Assembly: GCF_963678635.1 (NCBI RefSeq)
Contig: NC_087068.1
Coordinates: 57,397,896 to 57,461,895 of the forward strand
Reading direction: 5' to 3'
DNA: 64,000 bases
Source: Symsagittifera roscoffensis
Taxonomy: Eukaryota > Xenacoelomorpha > Acoela > Convolutidae
In this document: positions 10,009 to 20,830 of the stretch, in pieces
Layout: the number at the start of each line of letters is the position of its first letter
Position numbering within the stretch: position 1 is the first letter of the stretch
The notes under the pieces: model-generated
Told to the model about the DNA's origin: nothing
Seen by the model: the letters and a program-made list of their open reading frames with translations, nothing else
The model's database searches: none
Position numbers and translations under genes: made by a program

Positions 10009-12613
10009 AATTATTAATTTTTTTCCAACTCTTTTTTCTAGTAATCTCAAATCAAAACATAAACCCTTCTCCCCGCACAGGACCCCAAGATTTATTAGTA
10101 ACACATTACGATTGTGAAGAAAACGAACAAAAACACTACACAAGTATGCAATAAATCAAGTATCACAATGCGAAACAGAACCCCAAGCCATAGAAACTAC
10201 AAATGTAATAGCAACACTTTATTCAAAAGCCCGAGCAACTACAGTTATAGGATATAAATTCACAGCAACATTTTCTGAAAAGAAAGTACATTGTTCACAA
10301 GTCTCAAACGGAAATAAAAACCGACTTGACCATGAATCATTCTACCAGAGTAATATAGAACGACTTTTACATCTCAATCCCGAAGATTGTAAAAACGAGT
10401 TACTCCGACTAAATATCACAAAAAATAAAAACACAGATAGAAAGTTAGTCTATTTCCAAGTTTTTTCAGATTCTGTACATCAAGCAGAATTTGAAAGATA
10501 TCAAGGACATATAAAATTAGATGAAAAATACACATATAACGGCGCACACGGACGATTAACCTATGACATGCACGATAAACACTGGATACCACACATTGGT
10601 ATAAATGACCCATCAAACTGCAAAGCAGACACAAAAAATAAAGGATACCAAGAAATAATGTTTTTCGATTGGAAAATACAACTCGAAAAAATACAACTCA
10701 CACGAGATTTATCAGACAACACAATGATCTATCAAGGAATTAGATTACTTTGTAAAAACGACCAAGGTTATTGCGACCCTACAACAAGAACACAAGCAAC
10801 AATTGTTTGGTTCCCCGAAGACACATGTACAACATTTCAAGTAGCAAAAATACACGCTCGTATGATAAAATTTCACGAAAAATATTTTATACAATCAATA
10901 CCATATGAACAAGTAAATCCATTACGAAAAATAAGTTCTAATTTCCAAAACATTCAAAATACAGAAAATAAATTAACACGTTTTCAAATATATCAAGAGA
11001 CAGAACTTGCATGTAAATACAGAAACCCACTTCACAAAACACAATACTCTGAAATATTAGTTGAATACGAAAATGGATTCGACATGACCACTGGAAAACT
11101 AAAAGTCGACCCATACGCCACAAGTCATCCTCCAAATGAAGGAACATCATACATACCAGTTCATTTTCAAAAGAATACAGGTCAACCTGGTGGACATTTA
11201 AAGCCCCAAGACGATCAAAGCACACGTTTACAAGAACTATCACTAATGAATAGTACATATTTTGGTAATATCCACTATGATATTCACTTAGATATGAAAC
11301 TAGACTACACGATTAGCCGAATTTTTCAAGAAATGTCACTCTCCGAATTAGAAACACTACACCAACTATGCGAATTAGAAAGAACACAAATATTACAATC
11401 ACTTGCACTAGCAGTATTAAAAATACCCTACGCAGGATATTTACTATCAGGAAATAGATCAAATTTTTTAGACTATGAAGGAAACATCTTATGGTTTTAT
11501 ACTTGTACTAAAAAAGTATCACCACTATACGTTTTTGAAGACAAACGATGCTATAAAAGAATCCCTATCTTTTATAAGAATAAAGTACATTTCGTTGACA
11601 CACTATCACGAAGAACCTATTTCTGGGATACCGCAGTCCCATGTGGATCAGAAAATAGCCACAATGTAGTACAACTAAACCCTGATGAAGATAAATATTA
11701 CCTTCTCACCCCATATCCCACATTAATGCAATCACTCAAAAAATTTTCACCAGAAAGCATTCGCGCTATTGCTCGAAACCCAAATATAGACTTACAATCA
11801 ATAGGAATATATTCAAAGTCAGATATTCAACATCACATTCGAACACAACAATTCCAAGAATTATTAACACAAATGGACACTATACAAAGACAATCAATTG
11901 ACCAAAACTTACGCAAACTTGCAGAAACCGCAGGATTTGCAGACATCTATACGCAAGACTATAGCGGATATTTTAAAGACATTAAAGATTATATATATCT
12001 AAACGGTGAAAAATACCGTCCCCAAGATATATCACCCATCAATATTTTTAGCTTTGTAACACTCAAAAATGAAATTCTTGATTTTCTAGGATGGCCCTAC
12101 TACATCTTAGAAAAATTGACTATTTTATACGCAATGTTTAACTTTATTGGATTTCTTTTTTCACTCTTAAAAGGAATCTATAACACATGTGCTGTACACA
12201 CACAAGTCAATAGACAAGCAAGTGTAGCACGCATACTCTTTGCAGGATTTTTTGGAATCTTTTCTACATCTATAAACAAAATTCTTTTAGACGCACAAAT
12301 AAAAGAATATAACACAAAAATAGCAACAAGACAGAACACATACGACGAAGAACATAACAATGTAGACACAACACCAACAGCACCACAGTTACCACCCCTA
12401 CCACATAACCATCCATTATCCCTAGTCCCACGTAATTTTCGAAATTTAACCATAACACATAATCAAAACTTTAGACCAACCATATCACAAAGTCCCATCC
12501 AACATATAATGCCACACCACTCACAAGATGAAAATACTTATGAACAAATTATAGAACAACCCCATACCACCGCTTTTCAGTCTCAAAATAATAATTTTTT
12601 TAGCCCACGATGA
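9996..12613 (+). pseudogene. Envelope-like glycoprotein with one frameshift near the N-terminus
   Basis: An ATG at 9,996 starts a typical signal peptide (MYILKLLIFFQLFFLVIS), but this frame stops at 10,152-10,154. The mature protein continues in another frame that is open from about 10,142 to the TGA at 12,611-12,613; the longest ATG-started part begins at 10,568 and gives 681 residues. The ectodomain has scattered Cys and a WFPEDTC element. Two hydrophobic segments follow at about 12,075-12,180 and 12,225-12,290, then a hydrophilic Pro/His-rich tail. Its position after integrase, the signal peptide and the C-terminal anchors indicate an env-type membrane glycoprotein. The source virus family is uncertain. 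Only the one frame break is seen over about 2.6 kb. Confidence 0.65.
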
Positions 12614-14418
12614 GCCGACAACTTGGATCCCTACACCGATCAAATTCCCACCCAACCAACCTCACCACTCCAATCCAAATAATACCACTTTTTGCTTTTC
12701 CGCCACCCGATTTCCCCACCAGTAATGTAACATCCGGCATGAATTCCAATACTAATTCACACATCTCAGTTTTATACTCCATCTCACAGCTCAATAACCC
12801 GAATATTGAAACCCCCGATGAATTTGCCGACTCTGAACCATCTCCATCAAATAATTTTCACACCAACTCCTCAAATTTTTCTCAACCCCCTTTTCAACCC
12901 ATACTACCAAATAACCCTGACCCAACCAATTCTACACCCTCTTATGCTTCCCAAGTCACTCCAACCTACTCCTCACTTCACTCAGACCAATCATCTCATT
13001 CTCCAGACACCCCCCGAATCTCCCCAGAACTAGATAATTTCATTACCCTACAACAACAACCCTACCACCTTGACACCCCAACCATAAACCAAATCTCATC
13101 CACAATAGATTCATCCAACCCTCCTACCCCTACACCCTCTTCAATTTATACTGAATCATTAGCACCATCATCCACAACTACTGAATCTTCACTTAGCACT
13201 AATAGAGCTTACCGCACTTTTAAAAGAAAGTTCCCCAACCATCCTTTCCCAGCGAAACCAGGAACAGCCCGTGAATATATCAACCATCCAAAACACACTA
13301 ACACAAAAGAATTTTTAGCTATCACCTTACCCTCATTTCCACAATACACCTTAAACACCCCTCACGACACTAACGAAACACGTAACTTTGTAGACGAATA
13401 CGTTTTAATGCCTACCCTTCCTTGGACCTCATATTATCATTTTACTAATCCCCTTTGCTTACCTTTGTCTTACACTCACAACGATATAGAACGAAATAAG
13501 GACATGCTATATCGACTCACTACACCACTAACACCTAGACAATTTACTTACATTGGATATAAAAAATCACTAAAAACACACACTGCACCCCGAGCAAATG
13601 AATATACACTAGAATATTACGATCATAACATCATCAGAACTAACCAAGATCAATTCTTGGACGACGATCGCTTCGCTAACCCACAAATCACCGAGAAATT
13701 TTTCATTAAAACACCATATGTATTTACACTAAATATCTTCGATCGCAAGTTTGACCACATTATTTCAGAAGCACTAACAGACACACAAGCCTACGAAATT
13801 TTTAAAGAACGCTTCCAAATATTTTCACTAACCTTTCATTTCCTTGCACCACATGAAAGAGATTTGCACTGCTCACACGATATTATGTTGCGAACTAAAC
13901 AAACACACACATATACTTATTATCGTTTCATCCAAAATCACTTTGACCTACACACTCCCTCCAGACAACCACACCATCGTTTTCAATTCATCAATTCCAA
14001 ATACACCTCACCATTCTTTCTTAACTTCACATATTGTATTAAAGATACTAACCTTCATGGTATTCTTCGAAATTATGATCCCATAACCCAAATGTATATT
14101 TTTTGTCCAATCACCAAGACCTTCAACGCAGAAGAATCCCGACCCTTCCTTATCCCACACGAGTTTGTACAACCTATAGAAATCCCCATTTTAGAATTCA
14201 TCCATAACACTAAATTCAATCACAAATTATATAATCTAATCCAAAACACACCTTATGAATTTGCAGTTGGCACTGAAGAACTAACCACCATTAAAGCACT
14301 TCAATTGCTTTGGCCACTGCTTCAAACTAAAAATATCATCCGCATTTTAGCTAAATTACTAACAACTTCAGATCTCATCCACGACATCTTCCCCCACGGT
14401 TTCTTCCCCGACGACTAA
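12610..14418 (+). CDS. Unrecognised 602-residue ORF downstream of env
   Basis: The ATG at 12,610 overlaps the env TGA by four bases (ATGA), an arrangement suited to coupled termination-reinitiation. The frame is open for 602 codons to 14,418 without damage. Residues 1-200 are Pro/Ser/Thr/Asn-rich and probably disordered. Residues from about 200 on are rich in aromatic residues and His and look globular, with no obvious membrane segment, zinc site or enzyme motif. Base use is C-richer than in gag-pol. Most LTR elements end at env, so a large extra gene here is unusual. It could be a second structural protein or an accessory factor. I do not recognise a family. Confidence 0.6.
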   Translation: MSRQLGSLHRSNSHPTNLTTPIQIIPLFAFPPPDFPTSNVTSGMNSNTNSHISVLYSISQLNNPNIETPDEFADSEPSPSNNFHTNSSNFSQPPFQPILPNNPDPTNSTPSYASQVTPTYSSLHSDQSSHSPDTPRISPELDNFITLQQQPYHLDTPTINQISSTIDSSNPPTPTPSSIYTESLAPSSTTTESSLSTNRAYRTFKRKFPNHPFPAKPGTAREYINHPKHTNTKEFLAITLPSFPQYTLNTPHDTNETRNFVDEYVLMPTLPWTSYYHFTNPLCLPLSYTHNDIERNKDMLYRLTTPLTPRQFTYIGYKKSLKTHTAPRANEYTLEYYDHNIIRTNQDQFLDDDRFANPQITEKFFIKTPYVFTLNIFDRKFDHIISEALTDTQAYEIFKERFQIFSLTFHFLAPHERDLHCSHDIMLRTKQTHTYTYYRFIQNHFDLHTPSRQPHHRFQFINSKYTSPFFLNFTYCIKDTNLHGILRNYDPITQMYIFCPITKTFNAEESRPFLIPHEFVQPIEIPILEFIHNTKFNHKLYNLIQNTPYEFAVGTEELTTIKALQLLWPLLQTKNIIRILAKLLTTSDLIHDIFPHGFFPDD

Positions 14419-15995
14419 CAGGTAAGTATGAATTATACATATTACTAACTAATTTAAATATTAGAAACTCACCATTCTTTATCCATGTTTTCCTTAGAAT
14501 TTTAGCCTTCATCCAACGATCATCTGAAAAATTCACAGAAGAAAAATAAAAATTAGCAAACTTCTTCAAAACTGTTTAAAACCCTATTAAATTTTTGCAC
14601 CAACAATTAAATAAATATAATACCAATGCAGTAATTTAATATATAAATTTTTCCACCACAAGCAGTAAATCTAATAATGATGAAAATTTGTAACTTAATT
14701 TTCCCCAACAACTAGCAGTAAAATTGAAATTCTATGTAGTAAATTAATAAGAAGCAAATGCAGTACTAACTTTTTGATATTTCCATTCACTCGCACAAGA
14801 ATTCTATCCAAACTCGCACAGCTCGCCCACCAAGAATTGTTTAAATAATGAATTTCAGTTTCAAGCTTTCACAACTCAACAACTCTAACACACGATAACA
14901 AGTTTCAAACTTTCCTTTAACCCGGTTGGAAAGGAATTATATACTAAACAAAACTAACCAATGCAGCTTACTAAACACCACAACACATAGCATAACAGCA
15001 TGACTAAGAAAAAAGAAACCAACGGTACCCAAACCGGATTAACCCAGTTTAAAACTGGATAATTTATTCTTTTGAAGACTATTATAAAGTCTAAGAAAGA
15101 AATAATAAAACACAAAAAAGTCGAAAGACAAACCCATACCACAAACAATTTGATTTTTGAAAAAAGGACACAGCCAACAAAACATAAGAAAAACCACAAC
15201 AAACCCAACATAAAACGTTGTCACATAACAGGACCTCTCACAAAAACCGCATGCAATCATACTCCCACTCCTGGCCTAACCCACCAGGAAGGACGTCCTG
15301 AGCATGCTCTATAGCCGGCCTAACCCACCGCGCTACATCCACGCTTTGTGACCACACTCCTATTTTTAATAAGAGCTACTCAAGGGTGAGTAACTCTTCA
15401 AAATAACTGAACTAAAACAAAAAGCTTTTGTGAAAACAACTAACTAAAATCATAATTAAAAAATATTAAACTAATAAAAGTTTTATAAAATGTAAATTAC
15501 ATCATGCAAAACATAGATCAGAATACAACACCAAGGACGAACATCCAAAGACAAAACGACCTCACAACACTCGAGAAAGAATGGCCAACTACAATCAATA
15601 TGCCGCTCACAATCACAACTCAAAGGATTTAGAGTACGACTTGACTTCGCAGAAAAGGACTTCATTGAACTAGACCAATGACCAACTCGATGTTCAAGTA
15701 TACGTACAGATCCGAGTAACCAGGCATCCCCTCCACGCACAATCTCCACGCCATTCCTAGACAAGATCAAAACACAAAGAAGTATTCATCAATGAAACAG
15801 AAAAACCTGACATAGCCAACCATTCTGAAATCAGATTTGAGTTTGTTGCGAAAACCCAGTCGTTGTCTTGAGAAGACACAACGATTGAATCTGGGACTTC
15901 TCTAATAAGAAAACCCAGAAGAAATAAGATGTTCGCCAAATACCAACGTCCATCATCCATCCTTTGAATTGCAGAAAGACTATTCTAAAAAACTC
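14419..15995 (+). other. Retroelement 3' non-coding region
   Basis: No long ORF is supported. The first 900 bases keep the A-rich, G-poor bias. At 15,266-15,312 there are consecutive palindromes: TCCTGG paired with CCAGGA around CCTAACCCA, then AGGACGTCCT and GAGCATGCTC. The phrase GGCCTAACCCACC occurs twice nearby. Read on the minus strand, this block resembles the box A half of a tRNA-derived sequence. It could be a structured RNA element of the retroelement or an inserted SINE fragment. Confidence 0.35.
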
Positions 15996-16428
15996 TGTAA
16001 AACCCGGATGGGTGGAACCTGATCTAAACTACATTTTATGATTGATTGGATAAATTAGATATTTTACCAATGTAAAGTATTTAATATTAACCAATCATGA
16101 TCCATCTGACTAACAATCCACTTATTTGTAAGTGCTGAAATTACTTGTAATTTCAGCACCAGAGAGATTTGAATTTAACTTAGAAATTAGTTGAACTCTC
16201 CCGAGTACTTCAGCAGCCGCAATAAACCAGTATACCCTAGATCTATTGAGCCTAGCAGAGACTAGTTAAACAACCTGAGACTAGATAGTATAAGAGTAAG
16301 ATTAGGATCGGTATTAGACTAAGAAGTTGCACGAATCTATCCGGCCGAAAATAAGATAGCGTGACGAGCAGACGGTGTACCCTATCCGAAATTACTCTAT
16401 GAGTTATACCCATCGGTCCTAACTCACA
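15996..16428 (+). repeat. Probable 3' LTR
   Basis: The segment begins TGTAAAACCC and ends ...CTAACTCACA, which fits TG...CA termini. An AATAAA lies at about 16,220, and the A-rich coding bias of the element is gone. A perfect 13-bp inverted repeat with a 2-base spacer sits inside at 16,132-16,159. The 5' LTR is outside the window, so the boundaries cannot be confirmed by comparison. No clear polypurine tract was identified just upstream, which lowers confidence. Confidence 0.3.
16132..16159. repeat. 13-bp perfect inverted repeat in putative LTR
   Basis: GTGCTGAAATTAC is followed after TT by its exact reverse complement. It is a strong hairpin or a dimeric protein-binding site within the putative LTR. 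Confidence 0.8.
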
Positions 16429-17390
16429 AGAAAGGCCGTTTTAAATTTTTTGAGTTTTGGTCCAGTTTTGAGCGAGTAAAGCGATCAAGTAACGTCCGTT
16501 ATTTGAAAATTTTATTTTTTATTTAGTCTTTTAGTGTAACCAAATTTGACTTTATTGAAAACAAACCAAATTTTCCCGGCGCTTCTTTGGCAAAGGAGCT
16601 TGTAAAAAAACGTTGACTTTTTTTTTAAATTAAGTCAACGTCCACGCACCAAAATTGCTACAACACTAATTTGAAAAAAAAACTTATAATCTCATCAAAA
16701 AATTGTTTTGCTCTGTGCGAGGCATTAGTTAAAATGTTTTTACAAGCCCTAGCTATACCACAAGAAACACGAACAGATAGTTGGAGTGTTTCTAGCAGCC
16801 AAATATTTGACAGCTGTAGTTTGTGTAAAGCAATTAGAAAAAACAAAAGAATTGAAAAATTTCGAATCAGTTTTTTCATTTTTTTTTTTTATTTTATTTA
16901 CAACTGAATGGGCTTCAACAGGATACTGCTTTGATAATAAGAAGTCATTTGTTTTGTTTGACAATTTTTCTCTAGTGTTATCTGCTTGCAAAAAATACTT
17001 TAGCCTGTCTTAATTTTCTCCCACTGGTCGGAACAAAAACGACAAATAATTCAATAAAACTTACAACTTTTTTTCCCGTTTTCTTTTTAAAATGATAATT
17101 GTCAAAGCTACTGCGATCGTAGTTTCAAAATTTTGTACTACTTGTGCTGCAACCGGCAATAATTGTTTCACTTTAAAAATGCTTACGGCCAAACCCCGAC
17201 CACCCATCACCCCGCCCCACTTAATTTCCCCCTAAATCCGCTACTACCATTTATTGAAAATATTTCCATTAGTTCTATATGAATATCCAATTTACTTAAT
17301 ACTTAAGTTAGTTTTACTGTGTCATTACGTTAGGTCAAGTCACTCTGATAAAATTGCATCTATTTTCAATCTGACATTTACAACCCAAAA
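16429..17390. other. Intergenic or upstream sequence of the POPDC gene
   Basis: AT-rich, with no supported coding region. It has a short inverted repeat at about 16,610-16,641 (CGTTGACTT...AAGTCAACG). Near 17,190-17,245 is a C-rich stretch ending CCCCCTAAATCCGCTAC, which resembles the terminus of the hAT-type repeats found later in the window. Upstream POPDC exons or a promoter may lie here but cannot be placed. Confidence 0.4.
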
Positions 17391-17938
17391 ATGACCAACT
17401 TAGTTTTTCAATGTGAAAATTTTTACATTATTGATAACTTGCTAACCTGGATTGTTTCAGACCTTTCCGAGAACTTTGACGACCAGTCCGTCGAAATGAC
17501 AAAATGGGTTTGCCCTGGCCGTTATTTCTACATCGGGTGCGCCATTGTCGGTTGCGGTATCATTTATTCGAAATCGTGGCCGGCCGAAAAGTTGGTTTTA
17601 AACTTTTGCTCTGCTCTTGGATACGCTTTTCTATCATTTTGGGGACATACGATTCTGCAACATTTCGATGTTGCGATGTGGTTCGCGATTCTGACAATCG
17701 CCAATGTCGGCATACTTTGTTATCGGCTTCACGATTCGTTCGATGCTTTGAAAGCGCCTAGTGTGAATACGATGCCGCTTTACGAGATGTTGTTTGCGCC
17801 TATGAACGTGGATTTCAAGACGTTCAAGGAACTGATGGCTTGCAGCAATGGACTTCAAACCATAGAGGCCAATGACCTTTTTGCGGCTGAAGGTCAGAGA
17901 AATGCGGGAGCAGAGCTGTCTGTTCTGCTCAGTGGCAA
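17391..17938 (+). CDS. POPDC: Popeye domain-containing protein (POPDC), first recognisable exon
   Basis: POPDC proteins are three-pass plasma-membrane proteins with a cytosolic cAMP-binding Popeye domain, known from muscle and other tissues of animals. This exon encodes three hydrophobic segments (around RYFYIGCAIVGCG, FCSALGYAFLSFW and MWFAILTIANVGI) and then the start of the Popeye domain (LYEMLFAPMNVDFKTFKELM ... LSVLLSGK). It ends in phase 2 at a GTGAGT donor at 17,939. The ATG at 17,391 gives 182 complete codons, but the first 20 or so residues are AT-rich and a TTTCAG at 17,455-17,460 could be an acceptor. The true exon may therefore begin at 17,461 with an upstream first exon. GC content is clearly higher than in the flanks. 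Confidence 0.85.
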
Positions 17939-17949
17939 GTGAGTCATTC

Positions 17950-18105
17950 GCAAGTCAAAATCACTTGTCGCGATTTTTGTTTTATCTCAATTTTTTGTCA
18001 AAATCACTTCGTTTTGTCAAAGTTTTTGTTTTATTTCATTTTTCTGTCAAAATCACTTCGTTTTGACAAAGGTTTTGTTTTATTTCATTTTTCTATATCA
18101 AACTA
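17950..18105 (+). repeat. Tandem repeat in POPDC intron 1
   Basis: About three copies of a roughly 50-bp T-rich unit, TTTTTGTTTTATTTCATTTTTCTGTCAAAATCACTTCG, with small differences. It lies right after the exon-1 donor. Confidence 0.75.
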
Positions 18106-18571
18106 TTTGTCCAACTTATGTCAAAAAAATTTTATCAACTAAATGCATTATCGCGATACCTGAAAAAAAAATGGTATGACAATCTTTTCGGGAAGCTTTA
18201 TTTAAGGATAGGTTTCAGCAGTAGGAATTTGCTTTTTAAGGGAGTTGATTCAAAAGATGACAAAAATAGGCATGTTTTTTAACCCAAAATTAGAAACTTT
18301 TTTTTATTACGCACTGTTATAGAAAAATTATTTGAATGATGAGATAGTTCCAAAAATGTGAAACAGTTCCAAACACAGTTTTACATCATACCTCTAATGA
18401 CTTTCAATACATAACCAGTAGTTATACGTTGTTGATGGTCGGAGGCTGCCTGCTATTAGCTATCCTAATACATTGAAAACCTATTTTCTATCTTAATACA
18501 TAGCCTGCTGGCCTGATGTCTTTAGCCTATCTTAATACATGAGGATAAATGGCGGGTTGCATCGTGTTTAG

Positions 18572-18680
18572 ACTAGTGGCCACACAGAATGAACAAACCC
18601 TGCACTCTATCATGCCGGGTCAGTTCATGGACTCGCCCGAGTGGGAAGCATACGACCCTGAGACCAAGCGCACCTTCAGG
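18572..18680 (+). CDS. POPDC: POPDC exon 2 with the DSPE cAMP-binding motif
   Basis: The acceptor GTGTTTAG at 18,564-18,571 is followed by a phase-2 start that completes the Lys codon left by the first exon. The exon encodes ...LHSIMPGQFMDSPEWEAYDP..., with the DSPE of the Popeye phosphate-binding cassette, and ends at AGG before a GTAAAT donor at 18,681. Phase and homology both agree with the preceding exon, so the two are joined with confidence. Confidence 0.85.
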
Positions 18681-18839
18681 GTAAATACATATGCATATGT
18701 GTAATTAATCCAAATGACGGCAGTATTATTTTCTGTGACCGGTCATTTCCACCCTGAAACTATTCCCTGTATTTCGATTTGATATACATTATCAAACATA
18801 AGGGAAGTTATACTATTGGCCCTATTATTCGCTTGACTG

Positions 18840-19210
18840 ATATACACAGTAGGGTGCCGAGGGGGTTGGGGGGTTGGTTATGACCGCTTTCCGTTTTCCG
18901 CCTTCAATTCTGGCTGCCAAAATTTTCCAAAGGGTCTCCCTTTGGTATAAATTTACGACATCCATTTTTGGCTGAACAACCTCAAAATTTGTCTAAAGGC
19001 GTCTTTGACGCCAATATCTAATTTTGAGGGGGGGGGGGGGGGGGGGGAGTTTGTATCGCGCGCTGAAAAAAGCATTTTTTGTCAAAATTTTCCAAAAAAT
19101 GCCCAAAAAATGACGTTGACAAAATAGGGTTCGGCTCTCTTTCCTTCCCCCTCCCCCACCTCACACGAGCATCACTTTTATGGTCTAACGAGTGGTTTTA
19201 CAAGGTTGAT
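18840..19210 (+). repeat. Diverged hAT-type repeat and linked pyrimidine-rich repeat in POPDC intron 2
   Basis: Positions 18,850-19,130 resemble the interior of the MITE at 43,041-43,443: both share a block on AAAGGGT...CCTTTG, a CCATTTTTGG segment, TAATTTTGAGGGGGG and GCGCGC-GCTGAAAAAA...TTTGTCAAAA. A G run of about 21 bases is included. Positions 19,139-19,207 match 58,840-58,920 (pyrimidine tract, then CAC..GAGCATCAC..TTTTATGGT and TTTTACAAGGTT), so this second part is also an interspersed repeat. Confidence 0.55.
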
Positions 19211-19309
19211 TATTAAGAACAAATATGTTTGTCATAGCCTAAGTAGTCTGCATGTCAATTTAAATGACAATCGGAAGTATATAGTTTTTTTTTGTATAGT
19301 TTTTTGCAG

Positions 19310-19315
19310 GTGGTA
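19310..19315 (+). CDS. POPDC: POPDC exon 3, only six bases before the assembly gap
   Basis: A strong acceptor (TTTTTTGCAG at 19,300-19,309) is followed by GTGGTA and then Ns. In phase 0 this gives Val-Val, in keeping with the hydrophobic residues that follow this point in POPDC proteins. The rest of the Popeye domain and the C-terminus are presumably hidden in the gap or lost; no later exon was found after it. Confidence 0.45.
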
Positions 19316-19515
19316 NNNNNNNNNNNNNNNNNNNNNNNNNNNNNNNNNNNNNNNNNNNNNNNNNNNNNNNNNNNNNNNNNNNNNNNNNNNNNNNNNNNNN
19401 NNNNNNNNNNNNNNNNNNNNNNNNNNNNNNNNNNNNNNNNNNNNNNNNNNNNNNNNNNNNNNNNNNNNNNNNNNNNNNNNNNNNNNNNNNNNNNNNNNNN
19501 NNNNNNNNNNNNNNN
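19316..19515. other. Assembly gap (200 Ns)
   Basis: Exactly 200 N characters, probably a placeholder of fixed size. It falls at the third recognisable POPDC exon, so the true missing length is unknown. Confidence 0.99.
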
Positions 19516-20689
19516 AGAAAAAGTATCATACAATTTTTGCAACCTTACTTATACAGACAACGTTGAATTTCAAGAGAGTTTGAAATTTTTACTGATTTTT
19601 TTCTAAAAAAGACTAAACACTGGAACTGGATGAAGCAAGTAAAAATTATTACGAGAAGCTACCAATACCCAATTCGAGGTCCCATCCTCATGTCCAAGTA
19701 GCCTTGTGAAAAACTTCTGATCGCAAACTATTCAGAAAACAAGTTTCTATGGATAGCTTTACAAGGCCAAACTGTGCATTGGATAGGCGCACAGTTTTGT
19801 GTCTGTATGTTCCTGGACTTCCAGAGACAATCTTTAAATATATTCCAAAAAGTAAATGGATTCCAGTTGCAAAACTTCCGTGGAGTCCACGTGCAAATAT
19901 CTGTAATGTAAAATTTGTCGGCACGTTTTTTGTGTGTTGCGGATTCCGCTACAAGCGAACTTAGCTAGTTTTTCTGGATTCCGCAAACTGTAAGTGAATT
20001 CCGAAATGTGTTTACTACTGAGCTTACATATGAACAATTAAAAACTAGAGCTGGAATTGTAACCTATAGCAATGTAGAATTTATAAGCAAGGACTTAACT
20101 ATTGTCAGCGGAATCCATCAACAAATCTTAAATCAATTGTTAACTATATCAGTGGATGTCATCTTTTAATATTTGGGATACATATGCCATCAAGCTGTTT
20201 TTGGGATTATAGTTTTAGAAACTCAACACCGAATAAATTCATTATTAGTAGTCGATAGGTTGAGAGTGTTTGGAAACAAAACACACAGCATATCGCCTAA
20301 TTACGTCAGTTTTGGGAATCCATCAATCCCAATTTTTGATCAATTCGAACCCGATTTTAGTGATTTCAAATATTGAGGGCAGTATTTAGAAACACAACCA
20401 CGGAATAAAATCAAAGTTTGGGATTATAGTGGGTTTAGAGTACTTAATTTCAAGTCATCAGTATTCGAGATGAGAAGGTTAGTTAAAAGTTAAAATGATC
20501 ATATTTGAGACGAGATGCTTGGTTTAAATTGTTATTATTTGAGATGAGATGGTTGGTTAAAAGTATTAATTTAACGTTAATTTCAAAAACTCAGAGATGT
20601 TCATGAAAATGTTGCATTATCGAACTGTTCTGGTATGTTCTGGTTTATCCCCAATTCGCTAGTTGGGATCAAAAATAGGGTGGGTGCGT

Positions 20690-20830
20690 GACAGAATTGA
20701 GATCAATTTTGAGTGTTTGACAGGAATTGAGATCCAATTTGAGTGTTTGACAGGAATTGAGATTGAAGTCGGGTGTTTGACGGGAATTGAAATTGACGTT
20801 AGGGGCAGGAATTGAGATCGTATGTTTGAC
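20690..20830 (+). repeat. Minisatellite, about 33-bp units
   Basis: Four to five copies of GACAGGAATTGAGATCCAATTTGAGTGTTT with drift in the later copies. Confidence 0.85.

Larger units (their letters stand above)
1..16428 (+). mobile_element. Ty3/gypsy-like env-bearing LTR retroelement, 5' end outside window
   Basis: In order along the plus strand are gag with a CCHC knuckle, aspartic protease, reverse transcriptase, RNase H, integrase, two hydrophobic small ORFs, an ATG-less ORF, an envelope-like protein with signal peptide and C-terminal membrane segments, and a 602-residue ORF. Protease-RT-RH-IN order is that of Ty3/gypsy elements and vertebrate retroviruses. The coding strand is very rich in A, with C next, and poor in G up to about 15 kb, then changes. 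Gag is already open at base 1, so the 5' LTR and leader are missing. The 3' boundary is inferred from LTR-like sequence ending near 16,428. Pol is broken, so this copy looks inactive, although assembly indels cannot be excluded. Confidence 0.85.

Noticed and set aside
10142-12613. Assignment of the retroelement Env to a specific viral glycoprotein class
   Set aside because: Only a vague W-x-P...C similarity to glycoproteins captured by other retroelements was seen; too weak to name a class.
19206-19606. ORFs spanning the run of Ns
   Set aside because: They are open only because the gap has no stops.
20690-20830. CRISPR-like array from regular repeats
   Set aside because: The repeats are direct minisatellite units without unique spacers, in a eukaryotic setting.
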